Positions 7,143 through 15,297 of a DNA stretch of 56,930 bases are shown piece after piece (within the stretch, counting starts at the first letter, position 1; the number at the start of each line of letters is the position of its first letter). The notes below the pieces were generated by a model. It was not told the DNA's origin and searched no databases. It saw only the letters and a program-made list of their open reading frames with translations. Where the stretch lies: NCBI GenBank assembly GCA_024236295.1, contig JACKKT010000013.1, positions 1 through 56,930 of the forward strand. Direction: 5' to 3'. The DNA is from Kordiimonadaceae bacterium (GTDB lineage Bacteria; Pseudomonadota; Alphaproteobacteria; Sphingomonadales; Emcibacteraceae). The translations under genes were made by a program, and so were the position numbers.

Positions 7143-8246
7143 ATGACATTGATTGCTAACTACTTTATAGGACCATTTCCCTTTTTCCATGGAGATAGTC
7201 TAATTACAGCAGAAGTTGATCTTGCTGAAAGTAGAGTTCCATTGCCTTATAATTCCCATATTAATGGCAAAATTGATGGTGCATTCATTACGGGTCTCTA
7301 TCAAAAGTTGGTGATTGTTTCTCCAAGCATTGCTTTCTGTTGGACAGGTTCATTAAAAGCTGCAAAGAAATTCAACGAAACTTTAATTAGTCTTAGCAAT
7401 AAACTTAATCCACTGAATTTTAAAAGTGAGATGGAGAAACTAAACATTAACAGCCAAGCTTTAGGTCTAATAATAATGTGTTTCGAAGCGGGACAGCTAT
7501 GTATATTTGACTTTGGAGTTGACCATGTGGAATTACCTGAATTTGGTGAAATTAGGTTGGGTGGGTCTGGAAAGGGAGATGCTTACTCTACACTTGCCCG
7601 TTTAAGCTATAAATATCATAAGGATATGTCCGGGATACTCGATTTTTATGAGGCTATTGACCTGGCAAATGTAATTGCGACTGAATTGTTTTCTCTAAAT
7701 GTGTTGGGTGGCTACGGATTAAATAATAGATGGGGCGGAATTATTGAAACAATGTTTTTAGATTGTAAAGGATTTAGAAAACCCACTGATACCATGTACA
7801 TATTTTGGGAGTTAACTATAACAAAAGACGGATCCTTGGATGTTCGGAAAGATGCCCATTATATTAAGCAATTCTATATTAACGATATACTGCTTTGTTA
7901 TTATAGAAGAAGTAGTGAAAATAGAAATGAAGTATTTGTAGTACCTACATTAACAACCGATCTAGCTAATATGATAGTTTGGGTTAACAAAAATAGCGAA
8001 GAGATTCAATCTAGGTGTAGAAATCATAATTTAACAAACACCTTTTATAATATTGTGGTGTTGAAGAATATGTCCGATGATTCAAAATCAATTTCAATAT
8101 TTTCTGTTAATAGTGCAAAATACTATAACCATTACAATAAGATATTAAATTCCACTGGCGAAGATATTACAACTCTTTTCTACGAGCTAATCGATGAATT
8201 GTTGAGACAAATGAATGTGCATAATCCTAAATGGAGGAGACCTTAA
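7143..8246 (+). CDS. predicted HslV/proteasome-like Ntn-hydrolase with C-terminal extension, 367 aa
   Basis: No annotation is obvious, but the first ~200 residues follow the HslV/proteasome-beta pattern. The start is fixed: TAA at 7131-7133 is in frame and no other start codon lies before the ATG. Removing Met would expose Thr2. HGDSLIT puts Asp18 and Thr22 exactly where HslV has Asp17 and Thr21 (mature numbering). After an insertion of about 21 residues, YQK gives Lys55, followed 14 residues later by Gly in AFCWTG (HslV Lys33 and GFAG). LGGSGKGDAY at 139-148 matches the HslV GSGG turn, and a helix plus GG(Y)GLNNRWGGIIE follow. Residues ~210-367 are an unrelated extension. It is cytosolic, AT-rich, 182 bases after its neighbour and has no clear ribosome site. 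Peptidase activity is inferred. Confidence 0.7.
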   Translation: MTLIANYFIGPFPFFHGDSLITAEVDLAESRVPLPYNSHINGKIDGAFITGLYQKLVIVSPSIAFCWTGSLKAAKKFNETLISLSNKLNPLNFKSEMEKLNINSQALGLIIMCFEAGQLCIFDFGVDHVELPEFGEIRLGGSGKGDAYSTLARLSYKYHKDMSGILDFYEAIDLANVIATELFSLNVLGGYGLNNRWGGIIETMFLDCKGFRKPTDTMYIFWELTITKDGSLDVRKDAHYIKQFYINDILLCYYRRSSENRNEVFVVPTLTTDLANMIVWVNKNSEEIQSRCRNHNLTNTFYNIVVLKNMSDDSKSISIFSVNSAKYYNHYNKILNSTGEDITTLFYELIDELLRQMNVHNPKWRRP

Positions 8247-8296
8247 CACTATCCCTATCATTCAAACTCAACAACCAATTTTTGTTTAAATTGAAT

Positions 8297-9007
8297 TTAG
8301 ACTTGGATCCGTCTCGCCAGCCAGGCGCCCCAGAAAAGGCTGGCGAAAAAGCGGATCGGGTCATGAAAGCCCGCGTCGGCAAGTAAGGTTATGACCGCCT
8401 GTTCCGACGGGGGTGGTTCTGCGCCCTCCAGCAGCTTACCCTGTTTTGCTTTGACCTCCGCCGCGTCGGCACCATTCATGCGCCAGCGGTTGGCCCATGC
8501 CGCCATGAGCAGCGGTTCAGACGCATAGCTGCGGTAATTCCCGGCAACGACAAAGGGTGCGCCGGGTTTTAACCGCTTTGAAATCTGGGCCAGAATATCG
8601 CTTTTTTCCTGATCGGTCGGCAGATGATGAAGCACGCCGATCATAATCGCCGCATCGAATGATGGTGTCGGGTCAAGGTCCGTTAAGGGCCCCAATATCA
8701 TTTCCACCCGGTTTGAAAGCGCTGCCTGGTCAAGAAATTCACGGGCAAGATCAAGCATCGGTGGTGACGGATCAACGGCGACAAATGACCAGTGCGGTTC
8801 AAGCATTGCAGCGGCAATAATTTCACCGGCGGTGCCGCCGGCGCCGACAACAAGAATGCGTGCGTCCGTTCCTTCCCCCAGTGCGGCGGCGAGCATACAG
8901 GCGGAAAGTTCATGACAGGCATCATAGCCCGCCAGTCCGATCCGGCTTTGGCGGGCATATTCGCGTGCACGGGCGTTATCAAATTTGGCGGCGGATTTGC
9001 TGGTCAT
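8297..9007 (-). CDS. class I SAM-dependent methyltransferase
   Basis: A 236-residue cytosolic methyltransferase of unknown substrate. The SAM-binding Rossmann core is plain. Motif I VVGAGGTAGEII lies near residues 52-64, the acidic end of strand 2 is VAVDPSPPML near 76, and VEMILGPLTD and the strand IMIGVLHHLP (motif IV region) follow near 125. It resembles UbiE/Methyltransf_12 proteins. Its GC-rich sequence contrasts with the AT-rich island immediately downstream. It lies 40 bases after the mutarotase gene on the same strand and may be the last gene of that transcript, but nothing ties it to galactose use. Confidence 0.85.
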   Translation of the reverse strand: MTSKSAAKFDNARAREYARQSRIGLAGYDACHELSACMLAAALGEGTDARILVVGAGGTAGEIIAAAMLEPHWSFVAVDPSPPMLDLAREFLDQAALSNRVEMILGPLTDLDPTPSFDAAIMIGVLHHLPTDQEKSDILAQISKRLKPGAPFVVAGNYRSYASEPLLMAAWANRWRMNGADAAEVKAKQGKLLEGAEPPPSEQAVITLLADAGFHDPIRFFASLFWGAWLARRIQV

Positions 9008-9047
9008 ATATTTTTTCCCGTATTTATTCCTGTATTTATTTCTTCAC

Positions 9048-10196
9048 TTAGTCCCGGTCAATTACACCAAATTCAAACACTGTTGTGGTTTCGTAAGTCT
9101 CCCCCGGCCTTAAAACCGTGGTCGGGAAGTTTGGATGGTTCGGGCTATCGGGGAAATGCTGGGTTTCAAGGCAGAATGCCCCCCGCTTCTGATAGTTTGC
9201 ATTTTCCTTGCCCGCAACCGTGCCATCAAGGAAATTGCCGGTATAAAACTGTAATCCGGGCTGATCGGTATAAAGATTGATCATCCGGCCGCTTTTGGGT
9301 GAATAAACCGTTGCCGCAAGTTCAAAATCATTCGGGGCCGATTTTTCCAGCACCCAGTTATGGTCATATCCCAAACCAAATTGAATTTGCTGTTCACCCG
9401 CCCCGATATCACGGCCGATGGGTTTTGGGCTTTCAAAATCAAAAACGGTGCCGTTTACCGGGGCCATTTCCCCTGTCGGGATCAGGGTTTCATCAACGGG
9501 GGTATAGGTACCCGCCTTAATCATCATGACATGATCCAGAATTGACCCGGCATTATGACCGTTTAAATTAAAATAGCTGTGGTTGGTTAAATTGATAACG
9601 GTCGCCTTATCGGTGGTGGCGTGGTAGGCGATTGTCAATCTGTTCTGATCATCAAATGTGTAGGTAACTGTGGCAGTTAACGCCCCCGGGTACCCCTCAT
9701 CCCCATCGGAGCTTAACAGTGTAAGGGTGAGCATTGCGGCATCATCAGTGGTTCTGGCTGTACTTTGCCATATTTTTTTATCAAACCCGACAATGCCGCC
9801 ATGAAGCGCATTGCCGATATTATTGATCGCCAAAGTGTAGTCATTGCCATCAAGGCTGAATTTGCCCCTGGCAATGCGGTTGGCATAACGCCCGACCAGC
9901 GCCCCCATATAGGGGCTATCTGTCAGATATTGTTTCGCATTATCAAAACCAAGGGCAATGTCAGCCAGATGGCCCTCCCGGTCAGGCACATTGATCGCGG
10001 TAATGATGCCGCCAAGGTCAAGAATATCAATGCTGCTGCCCGTGCTGTTTTTAAGGGTATAAACCTGCACGGAACGCCCGTCATCAAGCACGCCAAACTG
10101 TTTTACACTGATACGGTCGAGTTTTTCATTCGTCATGCAGGACACCAGTGAAAGGAACGCCCCGACAATTGCCGGGCAGAAGATATATTTTTTCAT
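9048..10196 (-). CDS. galM: aldose 1-epimerase (galactose mutarotase), lipoprotein form
   Basis: Interconverts alpha and beta anomers of galactose and other aldoses. The 382-residue product has a lipobox (LVSC, cysteine near residue 20), so it is predicted to be anchored outside the cytoplasm, unlike E. coli GalM. Family motifs in order are LGGIITAINVPDR, VGRYANRIARGKF, LHGGIVGFDKK, LTNHSYFNLNGH (catalytic histidine) and GLGYDHNWVL. Near the C-terminus, FCLETQHFPDSPNHPNFP carries the catalytic-base glutamate. It sits nine bases after the glycoside hydrolase gene and probably shares its message. An exported mutarotase would prepare released galactose for the adjacent symporter. Confidence 0.93.
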   Translation of the reverse strand: MKKYIFCPAIVGAFLSLVSCMTNEKLDRISVKQFGVLDDGRSVQVYTLKNSTGSSIDILDLGGIITAINVPDREGHLADIALGFDNAKQYLTDSPYMGALVGRYANRIARGKFSLDGNDYTLAINNIGNALHGGIVGFDKKIWQSTARTTDDAAMLTLTLLSSDGDEGYPGALTATVTYTFDDQNRLTIAYHATTDKATVINLTNHSYFNLNGHNAGSILDHVMMIKAGTYTPVDETLIPTGEMAPVNGTVFDFESPKPIGRDIGAGEQQIQFGLGYDHNWVLEKSAPNDFELAATVYSPKSGRMINLYTDQPGLQFYTGNFLDGTVAGKENANYQKRGAFCLETQHFPDSPNHPNFPTTVLRPGETYETTTVFEFGVIDRD

Positions 10197-10205
10197 TTTG
10201 TTTTC

Positions 10206-11354
10206 TCATTTATTGGTCTGCTTGATTAAATTGCTGATGAAGCGCACTTCTTCTTCGCTGTATTTGCTGCCATCGGCGCGGAGGATATCATGAAACCAGG
10301 GGGTTGGTTCCGCATTATAGCCCTGCGACCAGGACGCCCACGGATAATTGGTCTGGCTTTTACCGGCAATGAAGCCCCAGTTTATGGCGCCGATTTTCTC
10401 AGCCGCAAAATAGGGCATTATTTCCTCAAAAGTGCTGTAGGGCCGCGCCATATATTCGGTGCAGATCAGCGGCCGCCCAAGCGCATGAAGCGAAGCCACA
10501 ACACTTTTAACATTTTTGAGCCCTTCATAGGAATGGAAAGTGATGATATCGGAATTTTCCAGCATAAAATGATAAAGCTTCGATGCCGGATCATCCGGGT
10601 TTTCACCAACCCAGACCCCAAAACGGGACCGCCACACGCCAGCGGTAAGCGGTTGGGAAGGGTTTACTGCCCGCGCCCAGCCGAATATTTTTTTGAGGAG
10701 CTGAAGGCTGAAAAATTCCTTATTATGAATTTCATGTGTACCATAGGCTTCCACATTCCGATTGCCGGGTTCATTATAAATATCCCATACCGCCACCCTT
10801 GGATCATTGCCAAATTCAGTGAGGATCCCTTTCACATAGCCTTCAAGTTCATCATGGCGGTCAAAATCCCCTAAAATGTCCTTTCCCGGGGCCTGTACCC
10901 AGCCGGAATTATGGGTATGGGGAATGGGGCTCCGCTGCTTTCCCAAATGTGGCATTGGATCCCACACATCATCAAACAGCACAAACATGATTTTGATATT
11001 ATTTTTGTCGGCAATTTCCAGAAATCTGTTAATGCGTTTTATGAAACCTTTCTGGTCCTGATCCCACAGCAGGTTATGCAGAAAAACCCGCGCCATGTTA
11101 AAGCCGATATTTTTGGCATAGCCCAGTTCCCGGTCGATTATTTTATCGTCAAAGCTTTCGGCTTGCCACATTTCAAGCTGGTTAATGGCGTAGCTGGGCG
11201 CATAGTTAAACCCGGCGCTCCAGACTTGCGCGGCGTACCAGTCATTGGCTTTCTGGGCGCTCCAGCGGTCGGCTTCGCCCCGCTCATTTGCCATTGCCAT
11301 ATGGCTTATGCCGATAAGGACCATCATAGCCATTAACAGATTTAAAAAACGCAT
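10206..11354 (-). CDS. exported glycoside hydrolase, GH5-like (clan GH-A)
   Basis: A 382-residue TIM-barrel glycosidase with a signal peptide (to about residue 22, ISHMAMA). The clan GH-A residues are visible. DIYNEPGNRNVEAYG has the acid/base glutamate (NEP) and LICTEYMARPYST the nucleophile glutamate. Early strands GFNYAPSYAIN and NMARVFLHNLLWDQD match retaining GH5-type proteins often labelled cellulase-like. It is flanked by a mutarotase and a sodium/sugar symporter and is divergent from galTK. This suggests a galactose-containing oligosaccharide (galactan, galactomannan fragment or beta-galactoside) as substrate. The specificity is inferred from context only. Confidence 0.85.
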   Translation of the reverse strand: MRFLNLLMAMMVLIGISHMAMANERGEADRWSAQKANDWYAAQVWSAGFNYAPSYAINQLEMWQAESFDDKIIDRELGYAKNIGFNMARVFLHNLLWDQDQKGFIKRINRFLEIADKNNIKIMFVLFDDVWDPMPHLGKQRSPIPHTHNSGWVQAPGKDILGDFDRHDELEGYVKGILTEFGNDPRVAVWDIYNEPGNRNVEAYGTHEIHNKEFFSLQLLKKIFGWARAVNPSQPLTAGVWRSRFGVWVGENPDDPASKLYHFMLENSDIITFHSYEGLKNVKSVVASLHALGRPLICTEYMARPYSTFEEIMPYFAAEKIGAINWGFIAGKSQTNYPWASWSQGYNAEPTPWFHDILRADGSKYSEEEVRFISNLIKQTNK

Positions 11355-11380
11355 TTTAATTTCCCCTTTCCCCGATTAAA

Positions 11381-12943
11381 TCACCACCAGATTATATAAA
11401 GGCCAGTGATGATGGCAGTGATACAAATACTGCCAATCCTGAATGACTGATCAACATGATATTCCGCATTTTCAGTAATGATGGTGTTATCCATATCATG
11501 CTGCGGCATAACATAGGATAGCAGTATGGCCAAGGCTCCGCAAAGCAGGAAAACCAGTTCGACCCGATCAAGGAAGGGAAGCTCCGGCCAATACTGCCTT
11601 AATAGTATGGAAAACACGAAAGACCCTATCCCCGCTACCAGCGCGCTATTGGCTGTGGCCCGTTTCCAGAATAAACCAAGCAGGAAGATCACAACAATGC
11701 CGGGCGTAAAAAATCCGGTGAATTCCTGAATAAACTGAAATGCCTGTCCAAAATTGCCAAGCAATGGTTTGGCAATAATAATGGCAATCACCATAGCTGT
11801 GGCCGCTGTAATCCGGCCGATGGTCACAAGCTTATGTTCACTCACATTTTTATGCATGGTTTTATAAATATCCATGGTAAAAATAGTCGAAATGGAATTC
11901 ATCATTGACCCAAGGGAGGAAAGAATAGCGGCTATCAATGCGGCAAAAACCAGCCCTTTAATTCCGGTGGGCAGCAGTTTCATCATTTCAGGATAGGCCT
12001 GATCAGGGGCCTTCAGATCATTAACCAGAAGTGCCGCAGCTATCCCCGGCAGGACAACAATAACAGGCATAAGTATTTTTAGGAAACAGGCAAAAACAAT
12101 TCCCTTACGCGCCTCATGGATTGATTTTGCTGCCAATGCCCGCTGGATCACATATTGGTTAAAGCCCCAATAAGACAGGTTCATCATCCACATACCGCCA
12201 ATCAGCACTGAAATTCCCGGAAGATCTTTATAATAGGGATTGTCAGACGAGAGGATCATATCAAATTTTTCCGGCAGCTGTTCTGTCAGTTCGATAAAGC
12301 CGCCCCAGATACCCTGATCCCCGCCAATCTGACCAAGCGCTACCGAAGAAACCATCAGCCCACCAAAAACCAGCAACGTCACCTGAATAATATCAGTGAG
12401 CGCAACAGCCTTAAGCCCGCCATATAGCGAATAGGCAATGGCAAGACCCCCTAAAATAAAAAGGCCGGTTGCAATTTCAATGCCGGTGATGGTGTTGATT
12501 GCCAGAGCACCAAGCCATAAAATGGATGTCAGATTGACAAAAATATAAAGCCCGAGCCAGAAGATCGCCATGACAAAACGGACCCGCTCGTCATAGCGTT
12601 TTTCAAGAAACTGGGGCATCGAATAGATCTGGTTCTGTAAAAAAATGGGGAGAAAATATTTCCCGACAATCAGCAGCGTAATCGCCCCCGTCCATTCATA
12701 TGACGCAATGCCAAGGCCGATGACATAACCGGAGCCTGACATACCGACAATCTGTTCTGCCGATATATTGGCCGCGATCAGTGACGCGCCGATGGCCCAC
12801 CAGGGCAGCGCCTTACCAGCAAGAAAATAATCCTTTGTATTTTTGTCATGCCCGGCTTTTTCGCGGCTGACATATTGCGCAATGATAATGATCATTACGG
12901 CGTAGGAAATAACGATGGTAATATCAATATTTTCCAACAACAT
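11381..12943 (-). CDS. sodium/solute symporter, sugar (SGLT-like) branch of the SSS family
   Basis: A 520-residue inner-membrane carrier with about 13-14 hydrophobic segments. SSS landmarks are visible: GASLIAANISAEQIVGMSGSGY (sodium-site helix), YEWTGAITLL, YSLYGGLKAVALTDIIQ, FNQYVIQRALAAKS, and LSSLGSMMNSISTIFTMDIY near residue 345. These favour a sugar (galactose/glucose) symporter rather than a proline one. AGGGGAAG precedes the ATG. It is 26 bases upstream of the glycosidase gene and divergent from galTK, so it likely imports the galactose or galactoside that the cluster uses. Confidence 0.93.
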   Translation of the reverse strand: MLLENIDITIVISYAVMIIIIAQYVSREKAGHDKNTKDYFLAGKALPWWAIGASLIAANISAEQIVGMSGSGYVIGLGIASYEWTGAITLLIVGKYFLPIFLQNQIYSMPQFLEKRYDERVRFVMAIFWLGLYIFVNLTSILWLGALAINTITGIEIATGLFILGGLAIAYSLYGGLKAVALTDIIQVTLLVFGGLMVSSVALGQIGGDQGIWGGFIELTEQLPEKFDMILSSDNPYYKDLPGISVLIGGMWMMNLSYWGFNQYVIQRALAAKSIHEARKGIVFACFLKILMPVIVVLPGIAAALLVNDLKAPDQAYPEMMKLLPTGIKGLVFAALIAAILSSLGSMMNSISTIFTMDIYKTMHKNVSEHKLVTIGRITAATAMVIAIIIAKPLLGNFGQAFQFIQEFTGFFTPGIVVIFLLGLFWKRATANSALVAGIGSFVFSILLRQYWPELPFLDRVELVFLLCGALAILLSYVMPQHDMDNTIITENAEYHVDQSFRIGSICITAIITGLYIIWW

Positions 12944-13022
12944 AAGACTTCCCCTATTTCCAGACCATCTTCCCCGGAATTTTTATTTTTCCCGGTCCTG
13001 ACTATTTCATATGTTGCTGCCT

Positions 13023-13051
13023 TTGACAATATTCCATATCATGATTAAATT
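13023..13051 (+). promoter_or_regulatory. candidate promoter for galTK
   Basis: A perfect TTGACA (13023-13028) is followed after 17 bases by TAAATT (13046-13051), 32 bases before the galT ATG. It lies in the 140-base divergent region between the symporter and galT. I found no LacI-type palindrome there, only ATCATGAT at the -10 side, so the regulator of this promoter is open. Confidence 0.5.
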
Positions 13052-13083
13052 TCTGAAAACCAAAATGAAAGCCCAGCCCGCCG

Positions 13084-14127
13084 ATGAGTCATAAGATCCT
13101 GCAAAGCAACCCACACAGGCGTTTTAACCCGCTTAGCAACAAGTGGGTCTTGGTATCACCCCAGCGCGCTAACAGACCGTGGAAAGGCAAAGTTGAACAA
13201 GAAAAGCTTCATCAGGAACCGTCCTATGATAAAGAATGCTACCTTTGTCCAGGCAACAAACGGGCATCGGGACTGATCAATGATGAATATCAGGACGTCT
13301 TTATCTTTGATAATGATTTTGCTGCAATTGAGGAAAATGGGAAAAAAATAAATGTAGAGGAAGGTTTATTTAAGACAGAAGCTGTCATCGGAAATTGCAA
13401 GGTTATTTGCTATTCCCCGGATCACAGCAAAACCCTGCCTGAACTCGACATTGACAGCATCCAAAAAGTGATTGATGCATGGTGTGCCATATACAATGAT
13501 CTTGAGGCAGAATTTCCATGGGTACAAATATTTGAAAATAAAGGGGAAATAAACGGATGCTCAAACCCGCATCCCCATGGACAGGTATGGGCCGGAAGCT
13601 TTATTCCCGATGAAGCAGCACGCGAAGACAATGAACAAAAAGCCTATTTTGAAACACATAAAAGACCCCTCTTGCTTGATTATGTGAAACAGGAAATTAA
13701 GCTATCAGAACGCATTGTCTGCATGAATGATGACTGGGTTGTGCTGGTGCCATACTGGGCATCCTGGCCATTTGAAACACTTTTACTACCTCGTACCGCT
13801 ATTTCCCATATGACAGATTTAGAGGACGAAAAGAAAAAGTCCCTCGCCAGGATCCTGAAGGAACTGACAACGCGCTATGATAATCTTTTCAATTGTACCT
13901 TTCCCTATAGCATGGGATGGCATTGCCGCCCGGCAAACGGGCTGTCCTCAGAGCATTGGATCATGCATGCTCATTTTTATCCACCGCTGTTAAGGTCGGC
14001 GACTATCCAGAAATTTATGGTCGGCTATGAGCTTATGGCTGAAACACAGCGCGACATTTCACCCGAGCAGGCGGCAAAAATGCTGCGTGATGCTTCCGAT
14101 ATTCATTATAAATTGAGTAGCGCATGA
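13084..14127 (+). CDS. galT: galactose-1-phosphate uridylyltransferase
   Basis: Second Leloir-pathway enzyme: exchanges UMP between UDP-glucose and galactose-1-phosphate via a uridylyl-histidine. The 347 residues match the E. coli length. Motifs are RRFNPLSNKWVLVSPQRANRPW at the start, CYLCPGNKRASG with zinc-type cysteines, and CSNPHPHGQVWA, the HPH active site. WHCRPANGLSSEHWIMHAHFYPPLLRSAT follows near the C-terminus. The stop overlaps the galK start (ATGA). Ahead of the ATG there is no strong Shine-Dalgarno, only a purine-poor CCCGCCG. No galE lies in the window. Confidence 0.97.
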   Translation: MSHKILQSNPHRRFNPLSNKWVLVSPQRANRPWKGKVEQEKLHQEPSYDKECYLCPGNKRASGLINDEYQDVFIFDNDFAAIEENGKKINVEEGLFKTEAVIGNCKVICYSPDHSKTLPELDIDSIQKVIDAWCAIYNDLEAEFPWVQIFENKGEINGCSNPHPHGQVWAGSFIPDEAAREDNEQKAYFETHKRPLLLDYVKQEIKLSERIVCMNDDWVVLVPYWASWPFETLLLPRTAISHMTDLEDEKKKSLARILKELTTRYDNLFNCTFPYSMGWHCRPANGLSSEHWIMHAHFYPPLLRSATIQKFMVGYELMAETQRDISPEQAAKMLRDASDIHYKLSSA

Positions 14128-15284
14128 GCAAAGATCATTTACTAGAAAAAGTGCGTAGCGCCCATTACAAAAAAAACGGTCAGGAAAGAACAATTGTTAC
14201 CCTGGCCCCAGGGCGGGTAAACCTGATCGGTGAACATACAGACTATAATAATGGTTTCGTGCTCCCGGCATCGATCAATTTTTTTACCTGCGTTGCCGGG
14301 TCACTGAGTGATAAAAAACAGGTGTCTGTAACCGCGCTTGATTTTGATGGTGATGTGGATCAATTCGACCTTGAAAAGGACATTGTTCCAACCGATGAGC
14401 AATGGAAAAATTATATCCGCGGCGCTTTTCATATGCTTAAAAGCATGGGGTATTCACTAAAAGGATGCGCCCTGACCATCAGCGGCACTATTCCAAAAGG
14501 GGCCGGACTTAGCTCCTCCGCTTCCCTGGAAGTGGCGGTGCTAAATACCCTATGTGATCTTAATAATATCCAACTTTCACAGGTGGAAATATCGAAGATA
14601 GGCCAGCAGATCGAATGTGGTTTTGTCGGTCTTTCCTGCGGCATAATGGATCAACTCAGTACAGCTTGTGGTGCTGAAAATTGTGCCCTACTGATTGACT
14701 GTCTCGATCATCAAATTAGCCATGTACCGATCCCGTCGTCTTTGGCGCTGATGATTATTAATTCCAATGTAAAAAGGGAACTTTCAACAAGCGGTTATAA
14801 TGACCGGCGAAATTCCTGTGAACTGGTGGCTGAACGACTAGGTGTAAATTCACTTCGGGAAATTCCGATTAATACTTTCATGGAGCAAAAAAATGACCTG
14901 CCCGCAGAAGCAGCTAAAAGGGCAGAACATGTCTTCATGGAAAATGAGCGGGTTTTGCAAATGGCCGATGCGCTTGAGCACGGTGACATAAAGTATATTT
15001 CAAAGCTTATGTTAGAAAGCCATCTGTCCATGAAAAATCTTTATGAAATTACGACACCGGAAATTGATTATCTGGTGGACATAATCAACAATGAAATTGG
15101 CGATAAAGGAGGGGTTAGAATGACAGGTGGCGGCTTCGGTGGCTGTGTTATTGCCCTTATACCGAAAAATTTATCGGAAAAAGTAAAAGAGATTGTGGTC
15201 AAACAATATCAAGCAAAAACAGGCCTTAAAGAAGATATTTATATATGTGAACCTGCCAGTGGCGAAAAATTGGAATATAATTAA
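14124..15284 (+). CDS. galK: galactokinase
   Basis: Phosphorylates alpha-D-galactose with ATP, the entry step of the Leloir pathway. The 386-residue GHMP kinase shows the galactokinase signature GRVNLIGEHTDYNNGFVLP near residue 30. The GHMP phosphate loop PKGAGLSSSASLEVA is near 125 and CGIMDQLSTACG near 172 carries the catalytic aspartate. The C-terminal GHMP motif is MTGGGFGGCVIAL near 335. It is translationally coupled to galT by a four-base overlap. Confidence 0.97.
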   Translation: MSKDHLLEKVRSAHYKKNGQERTIVTLAPGRVNLIGEHTDYNNGFVLPASINFFTCVAGSLSDKKQVSVTALDFDGDVDQFDLEKDIVPTDEQWKNYIRGAFHMLKSMGYSLKGCALTISGTIPKGAGLSSSASLEVAVLNTLCDLNNIQLSQVEISKIGQQIECGFVGLSCGIMDQLSTACGAENCALLIDCLDHQISHVPIPSSLALMIINSNVKRELSTSGYNDRRNSCELVAERLGVNSLREIPINTFMEQKNDLPAEAAKRAEHVFMENERVLQMADALEHGDIKYISKLMLESHLSMKNLYEITTPEIDYLVDIINNEIGDKGGVRMTGGGFGGCVIALIPKNLSEKVKEIVVKQYQAKTGLKEDIYICEPASGEKLEYN

Positions 15285-15297
15285 TTATAATTTTTCA

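Larger units (their letters stand above)
5596..8296. mobile_element. small tRNA-Ser-associated genomic island (inferred)
   Basis: From just after the tRNA to the methyltransferase gene the DNA is visibly AT-richer than both flanks and uses A/T-ending codons heavily. It contains an imperfect copy of the tRNA 3' end, a degenerate coding fragment and two genes on the plus strand, while almost all genes on either side are minus. There is no integrase, transposase or second right-hand tRNA copy in view, so if it came by integration the machinery has been lost. The right boundary is set only by the change in composition near 8290. The 486 bases between the tRNA and the first full gene otherwise hold nothing I can name. 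Confidence 0.5.

Noticed and set aside
8247..8296. Right attachment site of the island
   Set aside because: No copy of the tRNA end there; only an AT-rich CAATTT/AAATTG inverted repeat that may be chance.
10290..10874. 194-codon plus-strand frame
   Set aside because: Antisense to the GH5-like gene, which has both catalytic glutamates and a signal peptide.
12944..13083. LacI operator in the galTK divergent region
   Set aside because: No palindrome resembling the one at 17499-17514; only short palindromes (CATATG, ATCATGAT) as expected by chance.
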